DNA of 64,000 nucleotides from assembly GCA_035610835.1 (NCBI GenBank), contig CM069452.1:30058143-30122142 (forward strand), written 5' to 3'. The notes beneath the pieces are model-generated. The model did not search any database. It was given only the letters and a program-made list of their open reading frames with translations, and was not told where the DNA came from. Positions 12,420 to 25,078 of this stretch are shown one piece after another. Made by a program: the position numbers and the translations under genes. The DNA comes from Ophiura sarsii. Taxonomy: Eukaryota > Echinodermata > Ophiuroidea > Amphilepidida > Ophiuridae. Each line of letters begins with the position of its first letter. Position 1 is the first letter of the stretch.

Positions 12420-12600
12420 ATGATCATTTCACTCTAAATTACTAAAACCATGATTTTGAAGTAAATAGGAATCGTATCGCTCTGTAACTCAGAATGTATT
12501 TATAATCAGAAATGGTTAGGTGAAATGTAAACCTGTAAGAAAATCTACTTTCTAAAAAATATCATGAATAGAGGGCACCCACAGGAAAAGATCACATGCG
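12420..12600. repeat. Half-copy of the TTAA foldback family
   Basis: The phrases AAAACCATGATTTTGAAGTAA, TAGGAATCGTATCGCTCTGTA and TATCATGAATAGAGGGCACCC are shared with the arms of the element at 17097-17485. Only one arm is present and the terminal TTAA is not evident. A degenerate solo arm is the simplest reading. Nothing else is supported from 12601 to 13006. Confidence 0.7.
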
Positions 12601-13006
12601 CTAACTAACATAATTGACGTTCCATCTGTCACCCTCGGCCCGTTACAGTATAATTAGGTCGAATTGGTCAACGGTCGACTTGGCCCGTGTCGAGTTTCCA
12701 GCGTGTAAATAAAAAAAGATAAAATTGCCAAGAACCAAAATGTCTGCCTACACAAACTCGTGAATGTTGCATGCGAGCGCTGCTGAAAAGCTCGAAAATC
12801 AGTGATCTCTGAGTCTGTCCGTGTAAGTGAATGAGTACTTGTTGAAAAGGATAGGTTAATGATAACTTTTATGTAATCTGAAAGACGAACTAGTGTCAAA
12901 TTAGCTGTATCATCATCATTTATAAAAGAAGCTTTTTGCAAATTTTTGTCATGATTTATTTTATGAATTGAATAATTGAATGATCATGATTGTAATTTTG
13001 TGCATC

Positions 13007-13067
13007 ATCTCTACATCTACATCTACATCTACATCTACATCTACATCTATATATCTACATCTACATC
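13007..13067. repeat. (TACATC)n microsatellite
   Basis: About nine copies of the hexamer TACATC with one interruption (TATATATC). The surrounding 13068-14300 has no recognisable gene. A possible inverted pair, GTGCATTTGAGCTGA near 13533 and TCAGCTCAAATGCAC near 13777, suggests a small degraded foldback element. Confidence 0.9.
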
Positions 13068-14621
13068 AATACTCGGCAGAATCCATAAGTCGGGATATTA
13101 ACGCCAAGGCCCCAGTTTCCTTGGGACAATGTGTGTACAGCCACAGACCATGCAGACCGGGATGATCCCCTACTCTTTAGTTAGGGTGTACGCTGCGCGC
13201 CGCCATCTTGCCCGTCGTTTCTGCACAAGTGTCACACACAGCACACGCATACACTGTTTTACACAGTCCGACAAAGTACAAGTTTTAAAATGGCCGTTTT
13301 GGGCAGAAAAAGTCACAAATAATCATGATACTTCGGAATATATTGCAAAAGATATATGTTGTACTAACAATCGATGAAATAAAATCATATTTTAATATAA
13401 AAGTGGTTATTTGGGGGTCTAACGTTGGCCGTTATTTCCGGGTTCGCGTCGAGAATTTCACTCGCGGAAAAGACCATTTTTGAAAAATGATCCCGATTTA
13501 ATAGGGTAAAACACGGTTTTTCAAAATGACCGTGCATTTGAGCTGAGCAAAGTCAGATGTTGACGTAATTTCTATCAAATAGAGGAGGGTTCAAGCTTTT
13601 ATTTGATACCTGTGAATTGGTTCAAGGTAAACAAGAAGTATTTTTAATATTTTTTTACAATATTTACCCGTTATATTTACCATGATCCTGTTGGTGATTT
13701 TGGAATTCGCACCCGTCATTTTAACCAGTATTGACAGTTCATCATGATCTGATAACGTTTTTGAAAGGTTCCCCTTCAGCTCAAATGCACGCCTCGTTTA
13801 AAGCCCAAACCCTAAAATAATCCGCGAGCTACGGTGTTTGGGCGCGATTACATGATGTAGGTTACGTTCGTCAGTTGTCCATCAATTACTGCACTGTCGC
13901 ACTGACCATCGCGTTCATGAATATTACATTAGCACCCCTTGAGGGCGCTACCGTACAGGCTATCTGTGACGTTGTGCAACGTGATTGTGAAAATTAGCGA
14001 TTGTTTTTTTCTCGATGTCTTTTTCATTCCGATCGAAATACTAACTGTGCCTCAATGTTGTTAATTATCTGTTTATAATTCATAACCAATATTCTGCTAA
14101 CTTTTATCACTTCAGAATGTTAATTACTGGTGATTTTTTACTCCATTGTCCATTTTGCGTCCCAATATTCCCACGTGTAAAATGCGTTGCAAGACTGCAT
14201 AATTTTGAACCCGTATGTAAAAATAGTAGTTTCGGTTTTCTTTTCAGGCCTCATTCCTTGCTTATTATTCAGTATAATTAAACTATGATCACTTCATAGT
14301 TTGATTATATTAATATTTTATCATCCCCCTTCACAAACGTATTCCAAACCACGGAAACAGTCTGGGGAACGGGCGCGGCGCGGGCGACATAGGCTAGGGG
14401 TTGCTCTGGCCAGGGGGAGGTGGTCAACCATTAGCACTCTCAAATCTTGCTTTCGAAGCATAGGGGAGTGTTTTAGAGGTTTTATTCTCCTTTGGTATTT
14501 CTTATGGCCTACCATGCTTCTTTTATTCTTAGATATAGGCCTATATATTTACATTTTTTTATGAGGACCCCGTGTTTGGTACACTTTGGTTCAGAGGCAG
14601 GCAGTCCCCCAGCTATGGACA

Positions 14622-14639
14622 CCCCCCCCCCCCCCCCCC
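14622..14639. repeat. C18 homopolymer
   Basis: Run of 18 C. From 14640 to 15880 the DNA is AT-rich, with many ATGCAAATTAG-type words and no gene that I can support. Confidence 0.9.
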
Positions 14640-15887
14640 ATCCCCCACCTTACTAACTGACAATGAAGTATGTGTTGAACTAGGGGTGCATGGAAGTAAC
14701 TTTTCCATCAATCGGGGTTTATTTTAAGCTACGCCCCACGGTCAGTGAAATTGAGAGGGAGTCGTGGCCATGGGCCATACACTGAATTTTTCTATCCATT
14801 TGACCTTGTAATTGTACCAAGTTCTAGGAATCCGAAACTAACAAATACAGCATAACAAATACAAAAATATACACAAAAAACATTGTTTCTTTCTTTTATT
14901 GCATTTTTATTAATAAATAAATTGTGGTATATATAATACAAAGTGATAAAAACATACAGAATCACATAAAATTAAAAGATGTGTCTAACTCTGAAGCATT
15001 GATTAGCATGCATGGATAGTTAGTAATCAACCGGTTCATCAATTATGCGATTATGCAAATTAGCCTATGTTTCTTATACAAATTTGCCATCCAACTTTAC
15101 CATATTTTTAATAACCACCTCAATATACAGGTCAAGTGTGGAAAGAATTGTTGTGGTACTACATAATATGGATAAAATATGGATAAATAACGCCATTTCC
15201 AGGGTATAGGATTAATCCAATTAAATATGCAAATTAGACGCTAATTATGCTAATTACCGCTAAAATATTTTACTATTTCAATGATAATATCCTTAGTCAT
15301 ATATATGCCAAATATGAAGGCATATAACCTCCCCTATCTTATACAGCAGCTCTTACATTATTGCTGTTATATAGTACATTTACTGTGATTCCCCATAGAC
15401 TTTATACAGGGCAAAATGCCACTGGGATCACTTTTGCAATGCATTATGGGTAATCCCATATTTTTGGCAAATCATCGAATTCCATACGGCTACATCTCAA
15501 GAACGAATAGTCCATTTCTTCTCATCTTTTTAATAAAATGTAGAGGAGACATGGGTTCTTCCACCTGCTAATTAAAAATAATGTTATTGGTGTGAGAAAT
15601 ATTCATTGATAATGCTCAAATATACCCATTTTGGAGGTTTTGGACCAAAAGACGATAATTGACGTTTTTTCGCATCTTAAAACGGACCTATCTCCGCAAC
15701 CGATTAACGGTTTGAACTAATTTTGGGCTTAAAATGCTCGTATTGATGAGCACTTTAAGATAAAATAATAAAAATATGTAAATTAAAAGATTTTAAAAAT
15801 TCATTGGACACCCTACTTTAGTTTACGAAGGAATCTGACATTTTCTCGACATTGTGCTGGTACTCGTCAATGCCTTTCAGAAACTAT

Positions 15888-15911
15888 ACTTGGTACTTGG
15901 TACTTGGTTGG
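15888..15911 (-). repeat. Short 3'-tail repeat of the non-LTR element
   Basis: TACTTGG is repeated about three times on the plus strand, just downstream (minus-strand sense) of the retrotransposon stop at 15971. CR1/L2-type elements commonly end in short tandem oligomers, so this likely marks the 3' end. Confidence 0.5.
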
Positions 15912-15970
15912 ATATCCTCCGTAGTACTCCGCAGGGAAGTTTTAACAGGAGGTGGGTGGTCACAGGGGGA

Positions 15971-16785
15971 TTAAGGTTGGGGGATGCTCTGCTTGAAGGA
16001 GGTTTTTGAGGGCAGGTTGATGGTGGATTGGGGGAGTTTGTTCCAGTCGGTGATTGTACGCGGAAAGAAGGAGTTGGTAAATGGAGCCAGTCTGGTGGTG
16101 TACAGTTTGAATTGTTGGTCGTGTCCTCTTCGTTCGCGGTCTGTTTTCGGGGCGATGTATGTCTTGGAAATGTCGAGCTGGTCGTGGTGGATCTTGTACA
16201 GACAAGTCAGTCTATGTGCTCTTCTGCGGTCTTGTAGGCTGGTCCAGTTAAGGCTGTTTAGCATGTCTGTAACGCTAGCTTCATGTGAGTAGTTTTTTGT
16301 GGTGAAGCGTGCTGCTCTACGTTGGACTTTTTCCAGCATGTTGACATTTTTGGCGCTGTGTGGGTCCCAAGCTGCTACACCATATTCCAGATGTGGTCGC
16401 ACTAATGTGTTGTACAGTTTCACCTTGACGTTTGTTGAGGCCTGATGGAAGTTTCTTTGAAGGAAGCCGAGCACTCGGGATGCCTTTGAAGTTGCGTGTT
16501 GGCTTTGTGCATTCCATTTTAGGTTGTCTTGGATATGGACGCCGAGGTACTGGCAGGTCTTCGTAGTCTTTAGTGTAGTCCCTGTCATAGTGTAGTCGTG
16601 TGCGTCTTGGTTTCGTCGATTGGTGACTCTCATAATGTTGCACTTAGCAGCGTTGAATCGCATGCCCCATGCTTCCGTCCATTTGACCAGGTTGTCCAAG
16701 TCGGTCTGAAGGTGATTTATATCATTTGGACCATCTATGGCTCTGTAGACTAAGCAGTCATCAGCAAATAGTCTTATACAAGGGT
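15971..16785 (-). pseudogene. 5'-truncated non-LTR retrotransposon, RT palm to C-terminus
   Basis: The minus-strand frame is continuous from about 16785 to 15971. It begins just before the catalytic FADD (16754-16768, read as RLFADDCLVYR). It continues through NAAKCNIMRVTNR, TCQYLGVHIQDNLKW, LYNTLVRPHLEYG and LEKVQRRAARF and ends SLNWTSLQDRR...DWNKLP. This is the order in Jockey/CR1/L2-superfamily ORF2. Everything upstream of the FADD block, including the endonuclease, is missing, as expected for 5' truncation during target-primed insertion. The ~240-residue part is uninterrupted, so the insertion is fairly young. Confidence 0.9.
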
Positions 16786-16954
16786 TGTGTGGGGTTGTGT
16801 CACAATTGGTTTACACATGGGGCTGTGTGCTCTCATATTTACATTATTTACAGATTGTTGCTTGGTCTTGGATTGAACTTGCAACAATTGCAATTGCAAG
16901 TAACACACGCATGACACGTGTCACGTCCTGCACGTAAATACAAATGGAATTGGA

Positions 16955-17092
16955 AGAGTCTATTCGTACAACTGTTGTAGGAATTAGCGCGGTATCGCTG
17001 TAATTCGCACAACTGTTAGTACGAATTATAAACGAGGTATAGCTGTAATTCGTACAACTGTTGTACGAATTAGACGAGAGTCTCTGACTCTG
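16955..17092. repeat. CGTACAACTGTTGTACG inverted-motif repeat
   Basis: TTCGTACAACTGTTGTACGAATTA and variants occur three times at about 45-55-bp spacing. The same CGTACAACTATTGTT words occur at 22110-22330. The block directly abuts the TTAA foldback element. Confidence 0.6.
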
Positions 17093-17096
17093 TTAA

Positions 17097-17485
17097 AGGC
17101 ATATTATGTGATCTTTTCCAGAGAGCACCCTCTATTCATGATTTTTTTTAGAAAGGAGATTTTCTTGCAGATTTACATTTCCGATCATAAATCATACATA
17201 TACTATAATACTGTATACATTCCAAGTTACAGAGCGATACGATTCCTAATTACCTCAAAATCATGGTTTTAGAGTGAATTTAGAGTGAAAAATATAAACT
17301 GTTGGGATCCCGACAGTTTATTTTCTCTCTAAAACCATGATTTTGAAGTAATTAAGAATTGTATCGCCCTGTAACTTGGAATGTATGCATGATTTATGAT
17401 CAGAAATGTAAATCTGCAAGAAAATCTGCTTTCAATTTTTTTTCGATGTTGAGGGCGTTCCCTGGAAAGATCACATAATATACCT
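17097..17485. mobile_element. TTAA-flanked foldback MITE (piggyBac/Kolobok-type)
   Basis: The 389-bp element starts AGGCATATTATGTGATC and ends GATCACATAATATACCT. TTAA lies immediately outside both ends (17093-17096, 17486-17489). Almost the whole length is palindromic, with the axis near 17300 around TGTTGGGATCCCGACAG. TTAA duplication is typical of piggyBac and Kolobok elements. A solo-arm relative lies at 12420-12600. Confidence 0.88.
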
Positions 17486-17511
17486 TTAAGTAGCGATGCT
17501 ACACAGCGCAT

Positions 17512-18879
17512 TGAAATCAGTGCTGCTATTCTGTAACACGCAAAAAATTGCTCTCGGAAATGGACTATAGTGTTTGAAATATACGAAATACAGCAACAAA
17601 ATTAAAAACAGTATTGCATGAAAGTATGTTTTACTATAATATTTCCTCAGATTTGAAAAAAATCTGCAGAAAATATCGTTAACAAATCGTGAAAAAAGCA
17701 AACAGGAGTTCCTTTAGGCCAAGAATACTTTTTTGTTTGTTTGTCCACATCCGACCGACCGTGTACCTTGGTGCCGACCATATTATTTTTTATTTTCTAT
17801 TATTTTTTTAAAATAACTTTTTTTTGAGCAATTTAAATGGCCAAAAGGACCGTCTTATTCCTAATTTCGTACGCTGTAAGCTGATTTCAACATAATATAA
17901 AACATTTCTTTTGTTAGTTCGGGAAAAAATAGGTTTAGTAATACTTTCACGTATATATATCTAACAGAACATCACCACTATGTTCAAATTTTCTATCATA
18001 ATAAATGGCGGCGACCGACAACATGTTCACGGTATCTGCGCATTGCAAATTTGTTACAAAAAATACCCTTTGACCGAGTGTTGCAACCAGTACTACAATA
18101 TTGCAACTTTATACAGACAATCTGTCCGAGCAGGATTTCAATTCTAACAAACTCATGAAAAAAAGTTCAATACTATCAAAGTGATGTGTTTTGTGTTTGG
18201 ATGACTATCATTCACAGTATTCATGCCAAATTTATATTCCCAAATACAATATCCGTATTTAAAAAATAAAAAAAATAAAAATTATCTAACCTACAGACCC
18301 TACCTTTTTTGGACCTCTATGGACAAACAAACATTTTTTCTTTGTTGCCTTATTATACCACTGCCTGTCTTCAAAAGCTTGCCCAAACAAACAATTATTG
18401 TTACTGTCACACTCCTGAATCAACATATCAATGGACAATATAATGACTGTTTATCAGTCAATCCACCAGCAGACAATGTGTGCTACTGTAAAAGCCAATA
18501 TTTTCTTGTACAGATATTTTCGCACATTTTGATATCATAGACATTTCGCGAATTGTTTTTTTCGTGGGTGACCTTCTGGATGCACTGCATGAATGTTGAA
18601 AACATTATTTTGGCGTGTCATAATTTTCGCCAAAATAAAACCGCCGCCAAAATTTCAGCTTTTACAGTATATCAATAGCTACACTGTATTATAAAATTTC
18701 GGCCATGACCTTGTTGTGAAGTGTTGGTATAGATAAAATTACAACTGTTTAATATAATAATTAAATAATATTGAATGGAATCATGGAATTATGATGGTCA
18801 AAAGTACACAGATGAAAAAATCCTGGTGTTCTCTCTTCGTATTCAGAGGGGTAACACATGATTGTTCCAGGATCTTGAA
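17512..18879. other. AT-rich interval without a recognisable gene
   Basis: Only short open frames of low-complexity, AT-driven composition are present. A phrase near 18603-18665 (TTTTCGCCAAAATAAAACCGCCGCCAAAAT) is a short repeat. I see no exon, RNA gene or clear mobile element. Confidence 0.5.
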
Positions 18880-19210
18880 ATACCCCCTATTTGAAGGTGT
18901 TTCGCGGACAATTTTGCCAATTTGACCCCCTTTTTCGTACTAAAAGGTGGACATTTTGCCTGAAAATGACCCCCCTTTTTCACCATTCCAAGGACACTTT
19001 ATATATAGTCCCTCTATTTGCGTAAAAACGAGGACATTCTATTTTATTTTCTTCTTCGCGTACATAAGCCTCTACAAAAAACACCCCTAATTTTGTTAAA
19101 TCGCGGACATAGGTTTCAAAATGACCCCTTATTTTTGGAAAACATGGACAAAGCTTCAAAAACACCCCTAATTTAGGGAAATCGCGGACCAGGGCAGGAA
19201 AAAGAGGGCA
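18880..19210. repeat. Degenerate ~45-50-bp minisatellite, left part
   Basis: The unit approximates CACCCCTAATTTAGGGAAA followed by TCGCGGACATAGCTTCAAAA. About six diverged copies lie here and the unit recurs at 19805-19880. The minus-strand open frame through it (18980-19246) has internal peptide repeats (FPKLGVFLKL, LTKLGVFFVEA) that merely translate the minisatellite. Confidence 0.75.
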
Positions 19211-19397
19211 AATCGGCAAGCTCCTTGTGCCGGGAAATGTTGCCATATCGCAGGAAATCCCTACCCCCCCCCTAAAAATGTTTTTATTTTTTTAAAAAAA
19301 ATTTAAGAGTTTTTTTTTTAGAGTATTAGGCATTATACAGCCGATATTCCATAATATGATGCACCATGGCATCAATTGGACCTTAATTTTCCAAAAA

Positions 19398-19712
19398 GCT
19401 TAAAGGGCACAGGAAAAGGGATGATAATCCTGCTACAAGTCTTTGTGGGACATTCCATTACAATAAACAGGGCCAGAAAAATGAACACGCCACAAATGAC
19501 ATCATATGTGGTATATTGATTATCAGTGAGTATCATGAATAGATTCAAACCAGTCACCTGGAATTTTCTTTTCATAGTACTCACGAGCTATCAATAGTTT
19601 CACAATTGATGTCATAATCAACTAGCACATACATGTATATTGAATGCTTTCTGGTCCCTCCTCGTAGACTTGACTCAAATCACACCACTTGTATTTGCAT
19701 TGCATGTGCCCT
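19398..19712. mobile_element. Candidate TTAA MITE splitting the minisatellite
   Basis: TTAAAGGGCACAGG near 19398 and its inverse CATGTGCCCTTTAA near 19701 bound a ~315-bp segment. The GACATCATATG and GATGTCATAATC words are also loosely inverted. It lies within the larger gap (19211-19804) that separates two parts of the same minisatellite. Arms are short, so the call is moderate. Confidence 0.5.
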
Positions 19713-19804
19713 TTAAGGTTCTATGGGGGGCCGCCCCCTCCGCCGCTAAACCAGCGGTAAATCCAACTTTGTCAAATTTCTCTTGCAGGGAAACCTTGCA
19801 TCTT

Positions 19805-19910
19805 TTCCAGCCCTGTCGCGGACATAGCTTCAAAAAGCACCCCTAATTTAGGAAAATCGTGGACATAAAATGTTCGCGGAATGTCCGCGGAATGTCCGCG
19901 GACATGATAC
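19805..19910. repeat. Degenerate minisatellite, right part
   Basis: The CGCGGACATAGCTTCAAAAA / CACCCCTAATTTAGG unit resumes after the interruption, followed by several GTCCGCGGA words. Confidence 0.65.
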
Positions 19911-20199
19911 AGAAAACCGCCCTTTTCCGCGAGTTTTGGAACGATCATGCGTACCCAAAGTCAATGTTGACTGAAACCACCGGGGCAAAAATGTACCTCA
20001 ATCGTTCCAAAAGTAGGTGTAAAGTCAAAAAAAAATTGCACAGTTCTTGACTCACAAAAGTCTTGTTGGTTCTTTCTCATTTCTCGCCCCCAATATGAAT
20101 AACCTAGCTACAATGTACGTCAAAAAAGTTCAGAAACCCAAAACTGCAAGTTGGCCACCCCCCAGGCCCCAAGTATTTCTGAACACTCCCTAAACGGCT

Positions 20200-20727
20200 A
20201 TATCTTGCCTCACGTCCCGTACTATTAGTTATCCCCTGCATGTTCACACAATACGGAAAAATACCTATGGTTTGGCATGTCATATCACATGAGGCCGCAT
20301 GCCGAATGTGATATGGCCCAAAACATGTCTGGTTAGGTTATATGCAGATCATTTATTTTATGGCGTGGGTTAGACCTTTTTGCGGTATATTTCGGCCTCA
20401 GAATGTAACAGAAATCGACTCGGTTGCATTTAAATCATCCGCCATTTTATTCGTATTTTAAGCAACTCTTCCACAGACGCAAAGCAATCGCTTTACACGT
20501 AATATCATTTCGCACCATCTGGTAACGCAGTTAATTGACGATATGGGAATATATCGTGTGGTTTGACTTGTTGTTTACACGATATGGATCAGATTTCATA
20601 CGTGTTAACCAATGAGATTGAAGTATGTACACTTACTAAACGATAAAGAATAAATCGTGTATAGCTACAACATATTTTAATTGGTTTGAGCATGCGCACT
20701 TGAGTTACGGGACGTGTAGCAAGACAT
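20200..20727. mobile_element. Inverted-repeat element with ACGTCCCGTA arms
   Basis: The left end ATATCTTGCCTCACGTCCCGTA (20200-20221) is inverted at 20706-20727 (TACGGGACGTGTAGCAAGACAT). The interior has CATATCACATGAGG and GTGATATGGCCC inverted words but no coding frame. A nonautonomous DNA element is likely. The flank duplication is unclear, so the superfamily is not assigned. Confidence 0.55.
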
Positions 20728-22963
20728 TGCCCCCTAAACTATCCTTGGGGATCGGCAGAATTAAAAAGTGCACATTAAGTTGAAATATCCATTGAAAGTT
20801 CTGAGTAAAATGCTGAAAAGTTGCAGAATTCGCCAGTGTAGGTAGGCATAATTTAATTTACCAAGCCAGTCATGCCAGTGGGTACTGGATATAACAGACT
20901 ATAAAATCTAGAGGCAATGTAAAAGCTCATCAGAGTCCTAAAATGATGTATTTGAGGTTTATTTACATTGTTTTTTGTGTCTAATTATTTATTTAAACAT
21001 TCATATGTCAAAGGTCACCTATTAAGGTCACCTTTTATGGTCAAATGTCATCTGAGGTCAAGTTGTAAAATAAGCGGTAAACATCTAAAAAATGATAATT
21101 TTTGTGCATACATTATTATGTTTTGAGCTGTTCAAGTGTGAATGACATTGGATCCAAAACTTTATAATGATAAAATTGGGTGATTTACTGAGTTTTAAAA
21201 ATATTTTTAAAGAAAACACCTCATAGCTCAACCAATACATTATGGACCTAATCTATCCAATACATGAAATTGACCGTCACAGCTTGTCACTAATGGACAG
21301 GGATAGCGCTGGATCAAAAATGTAATAGGTCTCATGACATTTTTCAGGACCCTGTAGGACTTCAAAAAAACAAATTTAAGGGGTCCCCAACAAAATTGAG
21401 GGGTCCTGAAGTTTGGGTATTTGAAAATTTTACATTTTTACGGACAGTTTTAATGAATTTATATTGTGAGCAAAGGATGGATATGTAATTTACAGAATTT
21501 CTTAAGGTTTCCATTTCCATACATCGTCAAATTTAAGGGGTCCCTTCAATTTTGATCGGGACCCGCAGTCTTTCCAATTAGAGATCTGACGCGTCACTAC
21601 AAGAAAGTGAGAGGTCTAGGACGCGCAGACGTGTCAGAATGCGACCCCTGCTAATGGATACATGAAATTTATAGCTTGTCGCTAGCTGAGCTTCTGCATC
21701 ATTGATGCTCTCGTTTATTTTTGTTGGTCAATAATGTATTTTTTAAATGGACATACGAATGTTGTATTGCGCAACATCAATAATTACTACAATAACTTGG
21801 TAATTAAACATTTTAACAAGTTTAAGTTAGGCATTAATGTCTAGGATTAGGTTTTCTGATAATATCATCTGCCAAGTGAGCCAAAAATGAAAAAAAATCA
21901 ATACATTTTACCTTTAATTACCTAAAAACAATATTCCGCAGAATTTTCCGCATAATATGAATATTTAATTACTGTTAATTAGCATACGCGGCACCAATTT
22001 AAAAAAAACGTCACTTCAATAGATGCGCAACATTATGAGCTTCAAAATGAGGGGTAACTTGATATGTCTAATATAAATATTTAAATACTGTGTAGCATCA
22101 CTACTTTAAGTGTTATTCGTACAACTATTATTACTAATTATATGTCAAAATAAGAGAGGAGCCCCTGTTATTATTGTTAAATAATTCGACCCCCTCTCAG
22201 GCTGTGGCGGAGTCCCTGTGTAATACTATTGTTGAAGAGAAGAGGGGGTCCTCTGTGGGGGAGTCCCTGTAATTCGTACAACTATTGTTGAAGAGGGAGT
22301 CTAGTGTGGGGGAGTCCCTGTTCGTACAACTAAAATTAAACTGATGGTTCAACCATGTCAGCAGGCTGAATAATAACAAAGTTATAACCAAAAGTAGTTT
22401 GCCTTAATATATTGCTAAAACTGGTCAAGTCATGCAAATTTTAAACTATTTTAGCTTGTTAGGACTTTAAAATCATGATGTCCCGTTGCTTGTGTGTGTA
22501 GACATCAGTGAATACATCCCAGCTTGTGTCTTCCTTTTTCGCTGGATTTAAATGAGGTAAACATGGAGTTTTCTACATATTTTGGCGACAAATTTTCAAA
22601 AAAAATGTTGCCCTCTGTAGTCAATGATAATTGATATGAACATTCCTACCTTAGTCAACAAACATGCCAAATTTGGAAGTTGTGCAAGCTTATAGCCTTA
22701 TTCTTGATATTATTTTCATTAATTTCACAATAATCCATGGATCCTCAAAATTGGCAATACCAGATTCAACCTTGGGGCCTCTGCATGGAATTATGTGCAG
22801 TAGCGACAAGAACAGCAGCATAAAAGAATTTGTCAACCTTACAGAATAATGGGCTGTATGCCATGTGCACAGACAGCTGCAGCAATTGTTGCTCAAAGAA
22901 AAAATTGTTGATACTAACAAAAGGAGCTTTTTGAATGCTGACACATTTTTTGTTGTTGGTTAA
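20728..22963. other. AT-rich interval with dispersed repeat words, no gene
   Basis: At 21008-21062 several GGTCA/AGGTCA words cluster, as in the intronic array near 30.3 kb. At 22089-22330 CGTACAACTATTGTT words and GGGGGAGTCCCTGT repeats recur. The short minus-strand frame at 22197-22391 translates this repeat. No exon is recognised. Confidence 0.5.
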
Positions 22964-23797
22964 GGTAGGGAGGGCTCTCTATTGGCCGAGTCAAAAATTT
23001 AGATTTCCTTTCAAATCAATTGTTTAAACATTTTAATTAGTTGGCCTAATTAATTATGCAAAAAGCTGCCACCATGTGAAGATATAGGGTTATCGTTCCG
23101 AGCGGTATGAACACGTAATACATACAATAAGTATATAATCAGGCACTGGTAATACCTTAGTATTCTATCTTTATTTATCTCCAGTCATATCGATGACTTT
23201 TCAAATCTTTCTCTTGGGTTAGAGAGCCCTGAAGGTGGTCTCTCTAACTCGATGTTCTCATGATGATTTCATAACGATAAGTGAATGTGAGAAGTAAACT
23301 CCTCACCTGTACAAAATGGCCTAAGTATACCTTTTAACATTAGGGCTAATGCCTATCCAATAGAAAACCTGCAAGTGTTAACTATAGCAGTGGTATAAAC
23401 TTTCTAACCAATCATGGACCTGCAATAATTATTGGAACAGGTCCAATGCAACTTTTATCGTATCCGAGCATTGACCCTGGAAGGTTCAATGATCCTAGTA
23501 AGGGATTACAATTGACATCATCCAGATAGAAGGTATTATTAAGAGAACAATTGAAGAGAACATCTTAGCTCTAAACTAATATTCATTAATCAAAACATGT
23601 TGTTTCCTGAAACCACATCATTAAGATGTTACTGAGAAACAAGGATTATCTTTACTGTTCATTGGTACAGTACATGATTGTGGTTTGTAATAAAGTTCCT
23701 CTTTCATCTATACACTGACCCTAGGGTCAATGATCTATATGTCACATATGTGATGTTAAAGGAAATCTAATTTGTTGACTCGGCCAACAGAGCCACC
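22964..23797. mobile_element. TTAA-flanked MITE, 834 bp
   Basis: Ends are GGTAGGGAGGGCTCTCTATT and its diverged inverse CCAACAGAGCCACC. The inverted arms extend through GGCCGAGTCAA and TTTAGATTTCCTTT. TTAA lies on both sides (22960-22963, 23798-23801). The interior has no transposase frame. A solo right end of the same family is at 52710-52754. A G24 run (23802-23825) starts exactly after the right TTAA. Confidence 0.75.
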
Positions 23798-24300
23798 TTA
23801 AGGGGGGGGGGGGGGGGGGGGGGGGTCTATGTTAGTCAGATAGTAAAATTCAGTGCTTCTGACAAAAATGAGATATTAGAACAGTAGGAAACTGCCAAGT
23901 CTGCTTTAAAATGCTTTTTGTTTGAGGTAAATTGGATTTTCGGTTCCGTAGTTATGGTCGATTGAGTTTCGGGTGTCTCAAAATATCGGTGGTGTTTTGT
24001 ATACATTTGTATGTAGAAAACGCTCACCCTGCGATTTTAAGCATTTTCAGTTTTAATTATTTTTTGATCAAATAATTGTAACATTTGATCAAATTTATTT
24101 ATTAAAATATTAAAATAATTAATTGCACATCATTAAATCATCAAAATTTCAAAGTCAACGTAATTTCTTATGTATTTCTTTATTTTTCTCACCCGGCTAT
24201 TTTTAAGCCATTTATCTTTAAAAATCAATAAAAATGCTAATATAATTGCTATTTTCACCCAAAATGCCTCAAAATGTGTCTACATTCATGCTCTCACTGC

Positions 24301-24612
24301 AAATTATGAGCGTTTACTTTTGGACAAACTAAAAGTAAACTCAAAAGTAAACGCAATACTAAACACTTATGTGAGCCAAACAATTAAGCTGTTTTCCACC
24401 CAGCCTCTAATCAATAACTGTCCCATTATATCACATATGGTGGAAACATCTGTGATTATATTCTCTCACTTGGAGCGTGATTTGAGGTCAATTGGGTGCA
24501 AAATGCAAGAAACGTTTAGTTTTGCGTTTACTTTTACGTTTAGTTTTGTGTTTAGAATTGCGTTTACTCTGAGTTTACTTTTAGTTTGTCCAAAAGTAAA
24601 CGCTCATAATTT
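24301..24612. mobile_element. Foldback MITE with ~65-bp arms
   Basis: The left arm 24301-24366 begins AAATTATGAGCGTTTACTTT and its inverse occupies 24548-24612. Both carry GGACAAACTAAAAGTAAAC. The open frames on both strands (24170-24628 and 24564-24749) run through it but share the same arm-derived peptide, showing they are repeat translations. Target duplication is not evident. Confidence 0.75.
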
Positions 24613-24829
24613 TCAGTGTCTTCCATAATTGAACAACTATTTTTATCCAAAATGTCAACCTTTTTTTTCTCGCCAATTTTAATATTTTTCATACGTTTTG
24701 CACGATATCTCAAAACTATAAAACACGTAAACTTGCAATATTGGTACAAAGATATCTAGAAAACTAAACCTCGTATCAGGGTGATATTTGGAATCTAAAT
24801 ACTATTTGTGGCGAGTTTGTCTGTCCGTC

Positions 24830-25060
24830 CAATGACTTCGGGTGCAGATCCCTGCCCATGTAATCGCTATGCACAGGGATCTTCGCCCCACGTAGACAAC
24901 AAACTGTTGCTACGCGAACGCGTATAAACAAAACAAAACATGGCGCACGCGATTGTCGGCGCACGCGTAATGGCGCAGACCGTTAGGTGCGTACGCGTTC
25001 GTGGCGCAAACTGGGTATTTTCATGGGGCGGGTAAACAGTGTAAAAGGAAGCCGTCCGGT
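24830..25060. promoter_or_regulatory. CpG-dense segment
   Basis: Locally high CpG density (ACGCGT, GCGCACGCG, GTACGCGTTCGTGGCGC) stands out against AT-rich surroundings. It could be an orphan promoter, a repeat fragment or an island for an unrecognised exon. No gene start could be tied to it. Confidence 0.3.
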
Positions 25061-25078
25061 GGCTAGGATAGGAAAAGG

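Noticed and set aside
14301..14564. 87-codon plus-strand frame and a 64-codon minus-strand overlap
   Set aside because: No motif, mixed low-complexity composition and no splice context; cannot be distinguished from chance.
18980..19246. 88-codon minus-strand frame with internal peptide repeats
   Set aside because: The peptide repeat mirrors the DNA minisatellite, whose units are not coding elsewhere.
24170..24628. 152-codon open frame
   Set aside because: It runs through both arms of a foldback element; the same arm peptide appears on the opposite strand.
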